From: an uncultured Porphyromonadaceae bacterium
Lineage (GTDB): Bacteria; Bacteroidota; Bacteroidia; Bacteroidales; Muribaculaceae
Direction: 5' to 3'
Assembly (NCBI GenBank): GCA_947175495.1
Contig: CAMWNB010000002.1
Span: forward strand, 1 to 64,000
DNA: 64,000 nt
A program made the position numbers and the translations under genes. The notes beneath the pieces are model-generated. The model was given only the letters and a program-made list of their open reading frames with translations, was not told where the DNA came from and ran no database searches. Below are positions 63,370 through 64,000 of this stretch, in pieces. Every line of letters begins with the position of its first letter. The stretch's first letter is position 1.

Positions 63370-64000
63370 ATGACACAACTTGGAATCCTGCAGGCCTATT
63401 GGTGGCTGCTTATAGCCGTGCTTGGAGCGGCTCTGGTGTTTCTGCTTTTCGTGCAGGGCGGTCAGACGTTGCTGTGCGGTGCGCGCACAGAGACGGAGCG
63501 CCAGTTGATGGTCAATTCGCTCGGTCGCAAATGGGAGCTCACGTTCACTACGCTTGTCGTGTTCGGCGGCGCATTCTTCGCCTCCTTTCCGCTGTTCTAC
63601 TCTACGAGTTTCGGCGGCGCCTACTGGCTGTGGATGCTCATTCTTGTCAGCTTTGTGGTGCAGGCCGTCAGCTACGAGTACCGCCGCAAAAGCGGCAATG
63701 TGTTCGGCACTCGTTTCTACGACGCGTTGCTTATGTTCAATGGTGTTTTTGGCTGTGTGCTGCTTGGTGTGGCCGTGGCCATGATGTTCTTCGGCGCGGA
63801 GTTCACCATCGCCAAGGGCAACTTGCTCGACGGCTCCGATCCGGTGATTTCGCGCTGGTCGTCCACTCATGGCCTTGAGGCTATTGCCAACTGGCGCAAT
63901 CTGCTGTTGGGTGCGGCGGTTTTCTTTCTTGCACGCACTCAGGCGGCTCTCTATTTTGTCAACAACATTTGCGGCGACGGCTCTTTTTCGGCGCGCATGC
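63370..64000 (+). CDS. cydB: Cytochrome bd ubiquinol oxidase subunit II (3' partial)
   Basis: The frame is open to the window edge (210 codons visible) and so is missing from the track. It begins MTQLGILQAYWWLLIAVLGAALVF, then QGGQTLL..RTETERQLMVNSLGRKWELTFTTLV and GGAFFASFPLFYSTSFGGAYW, which match CydB of other bacteria. The track ORFs in this span are shadows. It lies 8 nt after cydA. Confidence 0.95.
   Translation, partial: MTQLGILQAYWWLLIAVLGAALVFLLFVQGGQTLLCGARTETERQLMVNSLGRKWELTFTTLVVFGGAFFASFPLFYSTSFGGAYWLWMLILVSFVVQAVSYEYRRKSGNVFGTRFYDALLMFNGVFGCVLLGVAVAMMFFGAEFTIAKGNLLDGSDPVISRWSSTHGLEAIANWRNLLLGAAVFFLARTQAALYFVNNICGDGSFSARM

Overview
The window looks like a chromosomal segment of a gut Bacteroidales bacterium, most likely Muribaculaceae-like; the family assignment is inference. 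Supporting signs are: many promoters with the Bacteroidetes -7 box TAnnTTTG and, in several, a -33 TTTG about 19-20 bp upstream; TonB-dependent receptors; carboxypeptidase-regulatory-like domains; a LytS/LytTR pair driving a TolC-MacA-MacB cassette; DUF4492 in front of cydAB; and an acetate-forming ackA-pta pair. The GC content is moderately high. No phage, CRISPR array, rRNA or intact insertion sequence was seen.

Layout. 0-2.2 kb: the 3' end of a probable mutS, a 219-bp non-coding MITE-like element with 31-bp inverted ends and a TTA target duplication, then a cobalamin riboswitch controlling a small ORF and a MetE-like protein (minus strand). 2.2-6.6 kb: envelope biogenesis on the minus strand (OstA/LptA-like protein, SurA-like isomerase, TatC, TatA), divergent from fabD. 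7.6-12.4 kb: a 35-bp deletion derivative of the MITE, an outer-membrane beta-barrel receptor, a TPR/LuxR-type regulator and a LEA-like helical protein. 12.4-17.1 kb: lptG-tgt, then a two-gene operon of a TIR-Sel1 protein and an SPFH membrane protein. 17.2-28.8 kb: DPP III-like peptidase, dxr-rseP-rlmI, and a tightly overlapping operon (TPR/beta-propeller protein, CstA, PHP phosphatase, U32 peptidase). 28.9-36 kb: GH2 glycosidase plus acyl-CoA ligase, pta-ackA, a 50-aa membrane protein and rplS. 36-41.2 kb: lipoprotein, TonB receptor, an ECF sigma/membrane protein/CpxP-like module and tRNA-Leu(TAG). 41.4-47.8 kb: sensor, regulator and efflux pump. 47.8-51.8 kb: Pro/His-rich secreted protein, pyrE-SRPBCC-Rieske-like operon and malic enzyme. 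52-58.2 kb: TonB receptor with a large surface lipoprotein, and a secreted carboxypeptidase-regulatory-like protein. 58.2-64 kb: lepA, nhaA, DUF4492-cydA-cydB (cydB runs off the end).

How the parts fit together. Most genes serve housekeeping, envelope assembly (LptG, OstA, SurA, Tat, RseP) and nutrient acquisition (three TonB receptors, GH2, CstA). Cytochrome bd with pta-ackA fits an anaerobe that scavenges traces of oxygen. The most unusual items are the TTA-targeting MITE and its 35-bp derivative, both inserted at gene stop codons; the TIR-Sel1/SPFH pair, a possible defence or stress-signalling unit; the riboswitch-small ORF-MetE-like arrangement, in which the MetE-like protein seems to lack the usual zinc motif; a PyrE with an altered PRPP-binding motif; and a Tgt without its zinc cysteines. 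Starts were moved from the ORF-track starts wherever a promoter box, signal peptide or stop/start overlap showed the listed start to be too far upstream.
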